The notes below the pieces were generated by a model. The model saw only the letters and a list, made by a program, of their open reading frames with translations, did not search any database and was not told the DNA's origin. Made by a program: the position numbers and the translations under genes. Of a stretch of DNA of 64,000 nt, positions 1-8,109 are shown in pieces (positions within the stretch are counted from its first letter, which is position 1; every line of letters starts with the position of its first letter). Source of the stretch: Spirochaetales bacterium (GTDB lineage Bacteria; Spirochaetota; Leptospiria; Leptospirales; Leptonemataceae); the NCBI GenBank assembly GCA_024233935.1, contig JACKOY010000009.1:82086-146085 (forward strand), written 5' to 3'.

Positions 1-1127
1 AGCGGGCGATTGTCTAGTGCCGACGGCAGTCGGAACCCGAAGTCAACCAGCGTCTGTTTGCGCGACCGATCGCCTTCGTACATGCCACGCACCTGCGGGA
101 TGCTCACGTGACTCTCGTCGACGATGGTCACAAAGTCATCCGGAAAGTAGTCCAGCAAACACGCCGGGGGCTCTCCCGCCGATCGACCGGTCAGGTGCCG
201 CGAGTAGTTCTCAATGCCGTTGCAGTAGCCCATTTCGCGCAACATCTCCAGATCGTAGCGAGTGCGCGACTCGATGCGTTCCGCTTCGAGCGGCTGATTA
301 TTATCCTTAAACGACTGTATCTGCCCGGCAAGTTCAAGCTGTATTCTCTCTATGGCCTCCTTCAGCCGGGGAGGCGAGGTGATAAAGTGCTTCGCGGGAT
401 AGATCACGACCCGATTGCGCTTCTCAATTGCGCGGCCGGTAAGCGGGTCGAAAAGCGAAATTGCCTCGATTTCGTCTCCGAACCACTCAATGCGAATGGC
501 CTCCTGACGATACGCCGGGAAGACCTCAAGGGTGTCCCCGCGCGCGCGAAACGTGCCACGCGAAAACTCAAGGTCGTTGCGACTGTATTGCACGTGCAAT
601 AACTGCCGCATTACCGAATCGCGATCGAACTCAAGACCGGTCTCAAGCAGCACAAGACTATGCCGGTATTCCTCTGGAGAACCCAGCCCGTAGATGCAGG
701 ACACCGATGAGACAATAATCACATCCCGGCGTTCCAGAAGCGAGGACGTCGCGCGCAGACGAAGGCGATCGATCTCATCGTTTATGGACGCATCTTTCTC
801 TATATAAGTGTCGCTGGTTGGGACGTAAGCCTCCGGCTGATAGTAGTCATAGTACGAAACGAAATATTCGACCGCATTGTCCGGGAAGAATTCGCGGAAT
901 TCCCGGTACAGTTGTGCGGCAAGGGTCTTGTTGTGTGTGAGAACGAGTATGGGCCGATTGATGCGTTCGGCAAAGGCCGCCATCGTGTAAGTTTTACCCG
1001 AACCAGTGACGCCCAGAAGACAGAGTTTTTCTTCGCCCGCCTCGAAAGCCGAAACGAGCTCTTCGATGGCCCTGGGCTGATCCCCGGCGGGTCGATAGCC
1101 AGACACGAGTCGGAATGCATCGGTCAT
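1..1127 (-). CDS. uvrB: UvrABC excision nuclease subunit B (3' part missing)
   Basis: DNA-damage recognition helicase-like subunit of nucleotide excision repair; UvrA loads it and it recruits UvrC in the cytoplasm. About 375 N-terminal residues are present and the gene runs off the left edge, so the C-terminal helicase motifs and UvrC-binding domain cannot be seen. Visible: Walker A GVTGSGKT at residues 39-46 and the aromatic beta-hairpin YYDYYQPEAY at 92-101 that clamps DNA. The ATG at 1127 gives MTDAFRLVSGYRPAGDQ, the normal UvrB N-terminus. It lies 5 bases after the preceding minus-strand gene, so it is probably co-transcribed with it. Family identity is certain. Confidence 0.97.
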   Translation of the reverse strand, partial: MTDAFRLVSGYRPAGDQPRAIEELVSAFEAGEEKLCLLGVTGSGKTYTMAAFAERINRPILVLTHNKTLAAQLYREFREFFPDNAVEYFVSYYDYYQPEAYVPTSDTYIEKDASINDEIDRLRLRATSSLLERRDVIIVSSVSCIYGLGSPEEYRHSLVLLETGLEFDRDSVMRQLLHVQYSRNDLEFSRGTFRARGDTLEVFPAYRQEAIRIEWFGDEIEAISLFDPLTGRAIEKRNRVVIYPAKHFITSPPRLKEAIERIQLELAGQIQSFKDNNQPLEAERIESRTRYDLEMLREMGYCNGIENYSRHLTGRSAGEPPACLLDYFPDDFVTIVDESHVSIPQVRGMYEGDRSRKQTLVDFGFRLPSALDNRP

Positions 1128-1132
1128 GCGAC

Positions 1133-1765
1133 TCAGACCTTGAGCTCGGTTGTTGCTTTGAAGATGGCGAGCCCTTCATCTTCCGAGATGTCGATATCGA
1201 CATCGTCGAACAGTTTCACCATGACCATCATACCGCGCATAAGCGTTATGGAACCGGTGTACTTACCCTGTTCAATGTCACTCTCAAGTTCGGTCTCGCC
1301 GATACGGTTTACGATTCGAATCGAAAACTTGCCGTCCTCTATGCCATAACCTACAGTAATCTCCTTGTGATCGCTGTACTTTACCGCGTTCTCCATCGCT
1401 TCGGTTGTGGCGATTGAAATGTCGATGATGTCGCTTTCGTGCGCCGCGTGGCTACGCAGGAAGCTTTCCAGGCGTGAGCGGACCATTTGAATGGGCGCGT
1501 GTTCCAGCGTGCCCGAAACCTGATATTCGACGGAGTTTCCGAAACGTGGACCGTCCGCCAGGAGGTACTCGTTGGGAAAGTCGGCGTGACGACGCATGCG
1601 ACCGCCTTGTTCCAGGGCAGCCAGCGCCTTTTCTACTTCAGCAGGCGTGGCTTCGACGTCGTGGAACAACTGGACCCATACACGGTAGTCCTGGGAATTC
1701 CCCTGACAACCGGATTCTCCGAGGTCCAACAATGCGCGTTGGAGTTGATCGCTGGACTCAGGCAT
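1133..1765 (-). CDS. Anti-sigma-factor-type ATP-binding protein (HATPase_c_2)
   Basis: Probable serine/threonine-kinase-type regulator of the RsbW/SpoIIAB class, which binds ATP and controls a sigma factor or an anti-anti-sigma factor. The 210-residue protein has a GHKL N-box (EAMENAVKYSD, about residues 122-132) and a late helix MRGMMVMVKLFDDV resembling the family's LMRxLMDxV element. The N-terminal ~90 residues are not a family hallmark and look like an added helical domain. I chose the ATG at 1765 because it overlaps the upstream transporter stop by 8 bases; a longer reading from 1843 would run far into that gene. No STAS partner is visible nearby, so its target is unknown. Confidence 0.78.
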   Translation of the reverse strand: MPESSDQLQRALLDLGESGCQGNSQDYRVWVQLFHDVEATPAEVEKALAALEQGGRMRRHADFPNEYLLADGPRFGNSVEYQVSGTLEHAPIQMVRSRLESFLRSHAAHESDIIDISIATTEAMENAVKYSDHKEITVGYGIEDGKFSIRIVNRIGETELESDIEQGKYTGSITLMRGMMVMVKLFDDVDIDISEDEGLAIFKATTELKV

Positions 1766-2723
1766 TAGCAGGCGGCCTGGCGTAACCCGTTGAGGGACCG
1801 CCTCCGAGCTTTTCAGCCCGGACCTGGAAAGCAAGTAAAACATTACACGTCAGGATCACGGCCGCGCCTGCCCAGGGGAGTGCAACGAAGGGCTCGGCCA
1901 GGAAAAGGTAGCCCATGAGGACCGCTATAGGTATGCGGGTCGTCGAAACGATGCTTCCCGTAGCGGCGTCCAGGTGCCGGTAAGACGCGGTCAGCCACCA
2001 TTGTCCGATTACCCCAAAACCCGAAGAAACGAATATGTATCCGGCGGTCGCGGGAATGCCAGAATCAACGATGTAGCGCAGATTGATGGGAATCAAAAGC
2101 AAGGATCCCATCGCAAACATCCATGTCAGAATCTCCGTGCCGGAAGAACGTGTTGCGGCCCCGCGCAACGCAACCACAGCGACGCCCGCGGTAACTCCGG
2201 AAAGCAATCCCCAGAAGTTGCCGGCCGAAAAACCGGGGCCGGTTCCAGGATTGTAGAAGTTGAGCACGATTCCCCCCACCGACAGCGCTACCAGGAAGAA
2301 AGTCCGGGCACGCACGCGCTCGCCTAACATGGGTCCGGCAAATATGGCCACAAAGGCGGGATAGGTCATGTTAAGCACGTTTGCCCGGCCCGTCTGTCCC
2401 TGCTCTACGGAACGATAGAAACAAAGCAGGGCCGCCAGATTGTAAAGTCCACGCAATATCAGGTAATCCGCTCTGCGCCAGGTAATGGAAGGACGCCTGG
2501 AGTGGCGAAGAAAGAGCGAGCCGAAAACCAGAAGTCCCAACAAATACCGGCAACCAACGTACAGCTGTGACGGAACGGGCTCCAGCTGTTGACCCAGGTG
2601 CAAAAAGTAGGTCGCAAAATAGAAAGCCCAGGCACTCGCGAAATTTGTCAGCCAGCCCCGCAATACCTGACGCTCGTAAAGCGATTGACGCACTGCCCGC
2701 ACCCGCGTTCCAAGGATGTGCAT
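1758..2723 (-). CDS. DMT-superfamily (EamA) transporter
   Basis: Inner-membrane drug/metabolite exporter of the EamA type. About 321 residues with roughly ten hydrophobic segments in two repeats, the usual size for 10-TM DMT proteins. The second repeat contains IPIAVLMGYLFLAEP, the characteristic end of EamA domains, and the first has NVLNMTYPAFVAIFAGPMLGE, its counterpart. Substrate cannot be inferred. The start is uncertain: ATGs at 2774, 2744 and 2723 are in frame. I use 2723 because the longer forms run deep into the divergent nitrilase-fold gene, but the family does not fix the start. The 3' end overlaps the anti-sigma-type gene, suggesting one transcript continuing to uvrB. Confidence 0.85.
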   Translation of the reverse strand: MHILGTRVRAVRQSLYERQVLRGWLTNFASAWAFYFATYFLHLGQQLEPVPSQLYVGCRYLLGLLVFGSLFLRHSRRPSITWRRADYLILRGLYNLAALLCFYRSVEQGQTGRANVLNMTYPAFVAIFAGPMLGERVRARTFFLVALSVGGIVLNFYNPGTGPGFSAGNFWGLLSGVTAGVAVVALRGAATRSSGTEILTWMFAMGSLLLIPINLRYIVDSGIPATAGYIFVSSGFGVIGQWWLTASYRHLDAATGSIVSTTRIPIAVLMGYLFLAEPFVALPWAGAAVILTCNVLLAFQVRAEKLGGGPSTGYARPPANA

Positions 2724-3435
2724 GGCTTCAATCAAGGTCAGCATTTTCCAGAAGGCGCTTGGTAACGGCCTCAATCTGTCATTGTTGAAGCGGCTTGCGG
2801 CGCTGAAATCCGATTTTCTGGTTTTTCCCGAGTACTTCTATGCTGACTCAAATGTAACGACGCCGCAAATCGTGGCCGATCGCAGTCAGGCTGCTCAGGA
2901 CTGGCTGCTGAAGTTAAACGATGTGTATCGTGGTGTCATCATAGGGGGTAGCGTCGTTCACGAAGAATCGGGGGGGAAGCGATACGTCTCGATCCCCATC
3001 GTTTCTGAAGGCTCGATTGTCGATTACGGCCGCAAGTGCACGCTTACATCCTTTGAGACAAAGTTTGCAAGCAAAGCGTCCGAAACGGGGGTCTTTATTC
3101 TGGGAGGTCAGCGCTTTGCAACGCTGGCCGGCGAAGACCTGCTTAACGCACAACTTCTGGGAACGATTCAGGAGAGCGGCATACGGCTCGTTTTCGCCCC
3201 TTATACCTTCCGGGGCGATGAAACCGTCGAAGCCGATGAAAAAGCGATGAGCAAGTTGGCGGGCGAGTTCAAGCTGCACATCGTACGCTGCTGTGGAGTC
3301 GGAAAGCTCCTGAACGAACCTATTCGCGGACGATCGATGATTGCCTCGCCCACGGGCATTACCTGGCGCGTCGGAGCGGGGGAAGAAGACTCTGAAATTC
3401 TCAAAACCCTGATGCTCAATATCGCCGGAGTGTAA
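2722..3435 (+). CDS. Carbon-nitrogen hydrolase (nitrilase) fold protein, catalytic Cys apparently lost
   Basis: A 237-residue protein with the nitrilase-superfamily layout: the Glu element LVFPEYFYA near residue 35, the Lys element DYGRKCTLTSFE near 103, and the GRSMIASPTG strand near the end. In active members the nucleophile lies in an ICxDLRFPE-type motif; the matching stretch here reads LAGEDLLNAQ, with Gly where Cys is expected. A Cys pair occurs later (VRCCGVGK), but at the position of the family's NxVG motif. It may therefore be a binding protein or pseudoenzyme, unless the motif is misaligned. The ATG at 2722 is chosen over 2716 because AAGGA at 2712-2716 is properly spaced only for 2722. 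Confidence 0.75.
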   Translation: MASIKVSIFQKALGNGLNLSLLKRLAALKSDFLVFPEYFYADSNVTTPQIVADRSQAAQDWLLKLNDVYRGVIIGGSVVHEESGGKRYVSIPIVSEGSIVDYGRKCTLTSFETKFASKASETGVFILGGQRFATLAGEDLLNAQLLGTIQESGIRLVFAPYTFRGDETVEADEKAMSKLAGEFKLHIVRCCGVGKLLNEPIRGRSMIASPTGITWRVGAGEEDSEILKTLMLNIAGV

Positions 3436-3437
3436 GA

Positions 3438-4376
3438 TCAACCGGCCCGCGGAAAATAGGCAGCCGATAGCCGCCAGAACAGGCGACCCAGAAGATAGGG
3501 CACGGCGCCGGCCTGTTCTTCGTGAAGTCCGGCTTTGAACTCGAAGACCGCCTCCGCAACAGAGCCGCGTTCTTTGTGAGCCGCGCTATCCGCCAGAAGA
3601 ACGGTGCCAACAACTTCCAGTAATTCCGAAAATTCAAAATCGACGTCGCCGGTCAAATCACCGAAACCGCGCTTCTCGCCGTGCTTTATCCAACGCTCCA
3701 GTTCGGCAAGGGCCTGAGGGTGTTGCCGGGCCTGCCCCAGTTTTTCGCACAGTTCACGAAATAGCGGCGTTTTGATCATGGCCAGGTGCTTGAGAGATCC
3801 TCCAAGTACGGAAAGCTCTCGTTCGCTGTTCTCACCGGCCAACTCCGCCAGGGTGCTGGCACCGAGGCTACGGAAGGGAACCAGAACTGAACGGCTGACG
3901 ATCGTGGGCTTTAGCTCTTCTATTGAGCGAACCAGAAACACAAAGCGCGTATGTGCCGGTGCGTCTTCCAGGGTTTTCAGCAGGGCCGTCTCCGCCTCGT
4001 TGTGAATCAGGTCGGCGCGCGGAAACAGGACAAAACGCATATCGCCGGCAAACGGTGTGTAGATAACTCGAGTCCGGAGTAGCCAGCGAACCGTAAACTC
4101 GGCCGGATCATCCGGGTCCCCGATGAGGGTGCGCTCCTCAGGAAAACGAATAAAGTCCGGGTGGTCACCTCGGATCAGTTTGCGGCAGGCGCCGCATTGA
4201 CCACAGCCGGATCCCACTTCGCACAACCGCTGCTGCACAAATGCTTCGGCCGCCGACCAACGTCCCGTGCCTTCGGGGCCGTGAAGAACCAGAAGCGGCG
4301 GCGGATGCACCTCCAGGTAGCGCATCAGGATGCGTTGAGCGACCGCCTGGCCTTTCAGTTCGCGAAGGTTTTGCAT
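3438..4376 (-). CDS. holB: DNA polymerase III delta-prime subunit (clamp-loader ATPase-like)
   Basis: Clamp-loader subunit that helps open and load the DnaN sliding clamp. The 312-residue product has a P-loop GPEGTGRW (33-40), a zinc-finger set Cys52, Cys58, Cys61, Cys64 inserted after the P-loop as in DnaX/HolB proteins, and the helix NEAETALLKTLEDAP typical of delta-prime (NAANALLKTLEEPP). The sensor motif SRC is SRS here. The P-loop lacks the usual GKS lysine (GTGRWS), as expected for the non-hydrolysing delta-prime subunit. The ATG at 4376 is preferred over 4412 because family members begin just before the xxLxGQ element. Confidence 0.85.
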   Translation of the reverse strand: MQNLRELKGQAVAQRILMRYLEVHPPPLLVLHGPEGTGRWSAAEAFVQQRLCEVGSGCGQCGACRKLIRGDHPDFIRFPEERTLIGDPDDPAEFTVRWLLRTRVIYTPFAGDMRFVLFPRADLIHNEAETALLKTLEDAPAHTRFVFLVRSIEELKPTIVSRSVLVPFRSLGASTLAELAGENSERELSVLGGSLKHLAMIKTPLFRELCEKLGQARQHPQALAELERWIKHGEKRGFGDLTGDVDFEFSELLEVVGTVLLADSAAHKERGSVAEAVFEFKAGLHEEQAGAVPYLLGRLFWRLSAAYFPRAG

Positions 4377-4468
4377 TCGACAAATTGCGTCAGGCGAAAG
4401 CCGGCCGCACAAGAAAAACGTATTTTTTTATTGACCGCCGGCTTTTCCTATTTATACCGAGGTCCGCC

Positions 4469-5074
4469 ATGCGCCGGCCAATAACCCTTTTCCTTCTGTT
4501 ATTAACACTTAGCCTCTCAGCCTGCACTTCCGGTGCGGAAGAGTCGACGGGGACAACACCCCAGGACGATGAGTCCGCTGTGCTGGCGTTACTCTTTGGG
4601 GGGGGCCTTTATCCGCCCAGCGGTTTTGCGTGGGAGGGCTCCGCGAATATCGAAAGTTGCATTGGCTCGACAACCGATACGAACGTCTTTTGCACAACGC
4701 TCCTACTTGAAGGCCTCCAGATTCAGCAGCTTTATCAACGAAAGAATCTCACGCTCTTCATGCAATACCCGACGGGCACGCTCACCGGTCAGTTAGCCCT
4801 CGTCGCGCCGCACTTCAACGTGGCACCGTATACCTATGTGGTTTCCTCGACGGGTACTATAACGCCTGGCAGCTGGTTGCAGTCGCCGATCATCAGCCTT
4901 ACGCAAACGGGAGTTGTCAGCACCAACCCCAATCACAGCATTCAGATCAACAACTTCCGGGCGGAAGACCGACCAGAAGCGCTGGTGGGTAGCTTCGAGG
5001 CAGTCCTCAGTGCCACCAGCATCAACGGCTTTGCAACTCTGATCTACAACTTCTCGGCTACCAAGACCCTATGA
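4469..5074 (+). CDS. Hypothetical lipoprotein
   Basis: A 201-residue exported lipoprotein of unknown function. The N-terminus MRRPITLFLLLLTLSLSAC is a short type II signal peptide with Cys19 as the lipidation site. After a Ser/Thr/Glu-rich linker comes a Gly-rich patch (FGGGLYPPSG) and two further cysteines (SCIGS, VFCTT) that could form a disulfide; the remainder looks beta-rich. The stop overlaps the start of the outer-membrane barrel gene (ATGATGA at 5071), so the two are probably translationally coupled. A longer reading from 4241 was discarded because it antisenses holB and hides the signal peptide. Confidence 0.82.
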   Translation: MRRPITLFLLLLTLSLSACTSGAEESTGTTPQDDESAVLALLFGGGLYPPSGFAWEGSANIESCIGSTTDTNVFCTTLLLEGLQIQQLYQRKNLTLFMQYPTGTLTGQLALVAPHFNVAPYTYVVSSTGTITPGSWLQSPIISLTQTGVVSTNPNHSIQINNFRAEDRPEALVGSFEAVLSATSINGFATLIYNFSATKTL

Positions 5075-6549
5075 TGAAACGAACGCTTCGCCTCGCATCG
5101 CTTGCTTCGCTATTGCTATTTCTTGTGCCGGGGCTTCTGTTCTCCCAGGACGAACCTCAGGATCCGCCCGAGGAAGAGGTCCAGGAGGATTCGGCCGAGG
5201 GATTGCGTATCACGGGTTTGCCACTGCCCTCCTTTAACGATGATATCGGTTTTACCTATGGATTGCGCGTGCTCGCCACCTATTACGAGCCGGAGGCCGA
5301 GCCGTACCGATTTCAGTTCTGGGCGCAGTATCTGGCGTCCACGAAGGGCTTTGAAGACCACGCGGCAAGCCTGGACTATCTGAACTTCCTCGGAACAGGT
5401 CTGCGCGCCAAGTTTCGGGTCGGTTTTGAACGCACTCTGAATGCGCAGTACTATGGTTTCGGCAACTTCCAGGATATACGCCGCATCGAAGGAGTCCGCA
5501 CGGGCGAGATTGCGGTGGGCGAAAACATTCCGGCAACCCGGTCCATTCTCGGCGGCTACGATGTAGCCGAACGTAGTGATCTGGTCGATGCGAAGTTTGG
5601 AGACGAATTCAACCTGAATCAGAACATTTTGGGGGGGCCGCAGAACTTTTACAACGGCTCGGGCATCAACCCCGGACGCCGCATTCTGCGGGAACGGCAA
5701 AATCGATACTACAACTACGATCGAATTCGACCCTACTTCGAGGCTTCTACGGAAGACTTTATCGCCGGAACGCCCTTTAAGTGGTTCGTGGGTTTTCGCG
5801 GCCAGCGCTACCGCATTCAGTCTTTTGCCGGCGATCGGGAAGGCGGCGAGGCGGAACAGAACAGCCTGACTCTGGTGGACATTGAAGAACCGGTCGGCTA
5901 CGATGCGATCTCAGAGGCTTCCCGCCGTTACGTAAACGGGATTCGGGTCGCTCTGGCCTACGACTCACGTCCCCAGGTCAGAGAGAACAACCCCAACGCC
6001 GGTATCTTTACGGACATCCACTACGAGGGCGTGGGCAAGGGCACCGGCAGCCACTATTCCTTCGAACGAGTAACATTTACGTTCCGCCACTACATGGAGT
6101 TCTTCCACGATTTCTGGTCTGAGTACGGCCAGGAAATGGTGTTTGCCTATCGCCTGCTGGGCCAGGAGACCTTTGGCAACGTGCCGTTCTTTGAGGCCGG
6201 CCGAATTTACAACATGCGCGAAAGCTCGGAAGGCCTTGGTGGTTCCGGCGGGTTGCGCGGATATCCCTCGAACCAATTCGTTGACCGGGTCATGACCATG
6301 GGCAACTTTGAGATGCGACACACCTTTTCACGCGTGAGCTGGCTCGGCGGTATCGATTTCCAGGCCATGTATTTCTATGACATCGGACGCGTGGCGCCCA
6401 GCAAACGGGAGTGGACACTGAACGACATGCACAAAGCCTGGGGTCCAGGAATCAGCATGGTCTGGCAGAGAAACACCATCGTTACGATTTTTGCCGGTCG
6501 GTCCCAATATGAGACGTTTACGGCCTTCAAGCTCAGCCACATGTTTTAA
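5071..6549 (+). CDS. Omp85/BamA-type outer-membrane beta-barrel protein without POTRA domains
   Basis: Predicted outer-membrane barrel of the D15/Omp85 surface-antigen family. The 492-residue protein has a cleavable signal peptide (about residues 1-26, ending LLFSQ), an acidic linker, then alternating beta-strands to a C-terminal phenylalanine (KLSHMF), as in outer-membrane proteins. GGLRGYPSNQF near residue 393 matches the (V/L)RG(F/Y) lid-lock motif of Omp85 barrels. There is no room for POTRA repeats before the barrel, so it is a 'no-N-terminus' type rather than BamA or TamA. Overlap with the upstream lipoprotein gene suggests a shared job at the outer membrane. Confidence 0.82.
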   Translation: MMKRTLRLASLASLLLFLVPGLLFSQDEPQDPPEEEVQEDSAEGLRITGLPLPSFNDDIGFTYGLRVLATYYEPEAEPYRFQFWAQYLASTKGFEDHAASLDYLNFLGTGLRAKFRVGFERTLNAQYYGFGNFQDIRRIEGVRTGEIAVGENIPATRSILGGYDVAERSDLVDAKFGDEFNLNQNILGGPQNFYNGSGINPGRRILRERQNRYYNYDRIRPYFEASTEDFIAGTPFKWFVGFRGQRYRIQSFAGDREGGEAEQNSLTLVDIEEPVGYDAISEASRRYVNGIRVALAYDSRPQVRENNPNAGIFTDIHYEGVGKGTGSHYSFERVTFTFRHYMEFFHDFWSEYGQEMVFAYRLLGQETFGNVPFFEAGRIYNMRESSEGLGGSGGLRGYPSNQFVDRVMTMGNFEMRHTFSRVSWLGGIDFQAMYFYDIGRVAPSKREWTLNDMHKAWGPGISMVWQRNTIVTIFAGRSQYETFTAFKLSHMF

Positions 6550-6600
6550 TCTGAAAGGTCAGGCCGACCGGTCTGCGGGCCCAGAACGGTCGTAAGCCGG

Positions 6601-7125
6601 ATGAACCCGCAGAGCCCGCAGACCGTCCAAATGCCTGTGCCATCCAGTTCTCTCACAATATGGCCCCTGGCGGTGCTTCTGGCAGCGGGTTGCGCGCTGG
6701 CAGGCCCCGGCGCGGCGCCTCAGAGTCGGGACGGCCAGCTCGGGGCGGTAGAGGTGGTCCAGCGCGATCAGGGTGTCTTTGTGTACAGCTACGCTGAGAC
6801 CCTTGATGAGCTGGATCCATTCCGGGATTATGAAAGCAAACGGCGTATCACGAACGCAAACGTCATCCAGGAACTGCGTCAGCTGATCACCGAAAATCAA
6901 TCCTGGAATCCGGAGTACACGAAACGTTGTCTCCCGGTTTGGGACTACGGCGTCGAGTTCCGGGACTCGCCCGACAGCAGCACCACGTACTTATTTTCTT
7001 TCCGATGCCAGACACTCAAGCAGGTGGAAGCAGGTCTGTTTCGCGATTTTGAACCCCAGGCGGTACGCCTGTATGCTCTTTTGACCTACGAAGTAAACGA
7101 TCGGACTTCCGAGTCCGAGAACTAG
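6601..7125 (+). CDS. Hypothetical lipoprotein in outer-membrane cluster
   Basis: A predicted 174-residue lipoprotein with no family I recognise. The lipobox LLAAGC places the lipidated cysteine at residue 31 from the ATG at 6601, or residue 21 from the in-frame ATG at 6631. The second start gives a more typical signal length, but neither has a clear Shine-Dalgarno sequence. The mature part is polar with two later cysteines (KRCLPVW, SFRCQT) and may form a small alpha/beta domain. It follows the barrel gene by 51 bases and precedes the CsgG-like gene by 16, so it is likely part of the same transcript. Confidence 0.75.
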   Translation: MNPQSPQTVQMPVPSSSLTIWPLAVLLAAGCALAGPGAAPQSRDGQLGAVEVVQRDQGVFVYSYAETLDELDPFRDYESKRRITNANVIQELRQLITENQSWNPEYTKRCLPVWDYGVEFRDSPDSSTTYLFSFRCQTLKQVEAGLFRDFEPQAVRLYALLTYEVNDRTSESEN

Positions 7126-7141
7126 TTCCACGACAATCGCC

Positions 7142-8083
7142 ATGCGAAATGTATTTCTTTCCATACTGCTCTTTTTGGTGCCGTCGGTTGCCCTTCTCGC
7201 GAGCACGCCACCGATTGCGGTGATGCCGTTTAAGTCGCAAGACCAGCGCCTGGGTGAGCAGGTCGCCGCGGGATTGCTTGTGGACCTGCGCGCCACGGGA
7301 CACTTCACACTCGTGGAACGGGGTCAGCTGGAACAGGCCTTGAACGAGATCGCGCAATCGCAAAGTGGCCTCGTGGATTCAGAGACCGTGCAGGAGATTG
7401 GCCACATGGTTGGCGCAGAGTACATGATCGTTGGCGACATTGAAGCCCGCGGACAGGAGTATCTGGCAAGCGCCCGGGTGCTTCGGACGGAAACGGGCAT
7501 CGTAATCGCCGCGGCGCGACAGGTGGGTTCGCTGAGCACGGTGAGCGATGGCGTGTCCGCCCAACTCGTGGAGCAGTTGCGCATCTATCTGTTGATGGAC
7601 AATCCGGACAGTCCGTATTCAATTCTTCTGCGATTGGATCGGGGGGCGGACGCGAGCTACCGCCTCGGAGACCGCCTCAAGCTCACATTCCGGGTGATCA
7701 AACACCGCGACGAGGCGCCCGATATCGTCTACATACAGCTCTATTCCATTGATGCGGTCGGAGCGATGACGCTGATCTATCCGAACAAGTTTACGCCACA
7801 GATGCAGGTCCGGGTGGGCCAGGAATACAGCATTCCGGCGCCCGAAGACGACTTCGAATGGAAGCTGGTGCCACCGGCCGGCACGGAGAGCATTCAGGCG
7901 ATCGTCACGCGCAATCCCATTGATCTATTTGGCCTGCGAGACAGTTATCGAACCCGGGCTTTCCCACTGGCCAGCCGCACATCCGGCCTGGGAATATTTC
8001 AGGGTATCCAAACCCAGCTACGCGAAGAGGACTTGGGCGACTACAGCGCCGAGCGGGTTAGTTACATCCTCAATCAAGATTAA
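7142..8083 (+). CDS. CsgG-like exported protein with C-terminal DUF4384-type domain
   Basis: A 313-residue exported protein. After a signal peptide (MRNVFLSILLFLVPSVALLA) comes a CsgG/FlgO-type domain: IAVMPFKSQ, then LVERGQLEQAL and SGLVDSETVQEIGHMVGAEY, matching the family's 'VIERSQL...SGL.D......G...GADY' pattern. The second half (from about residue 160) reads like a DUF4384 domain, with RLGDRLKLTFRV and GAMTLIYPN. Proteins of this type sit in the periplasm or at the outer membrane and act in secretion or sensing. There is no lipobox, unlike true CsgG, so a pore role is not implied. It closes the 4469-8083 envelope cluster. Confidence 0.78.
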   Translation: MRNVFLSILLFLVPSVALLASTPPIAVMPFKSQDQRLGEQVAAGLLVDLRATGHFTLVERGQLEQALNEIAQSQSGLVDSETVQEIGHMVGAEYMIVGDIEARGQEYLASARVLRTETGIVIAAARQVGSLSTVSDGVSAQLVEQLRIYLLMDNPDSPYSILLRLDRGADASYRLGDRLKLTFRVIKHRDEAPDIVYIQLYSIDAVGAMTLIYPNKFTPQMQVRVGQEYSIPAPEDDFEWKLVPPAGTESIQAIVTRNPIDLFGLRDSYRTRAFPLASRTSGLGIFQGIQTQLREEDLGDYSAERVSYILNQD

Positions 8084-8109
8084 GGATCCCCCCCTCCGAT
8101 AATCTACCG

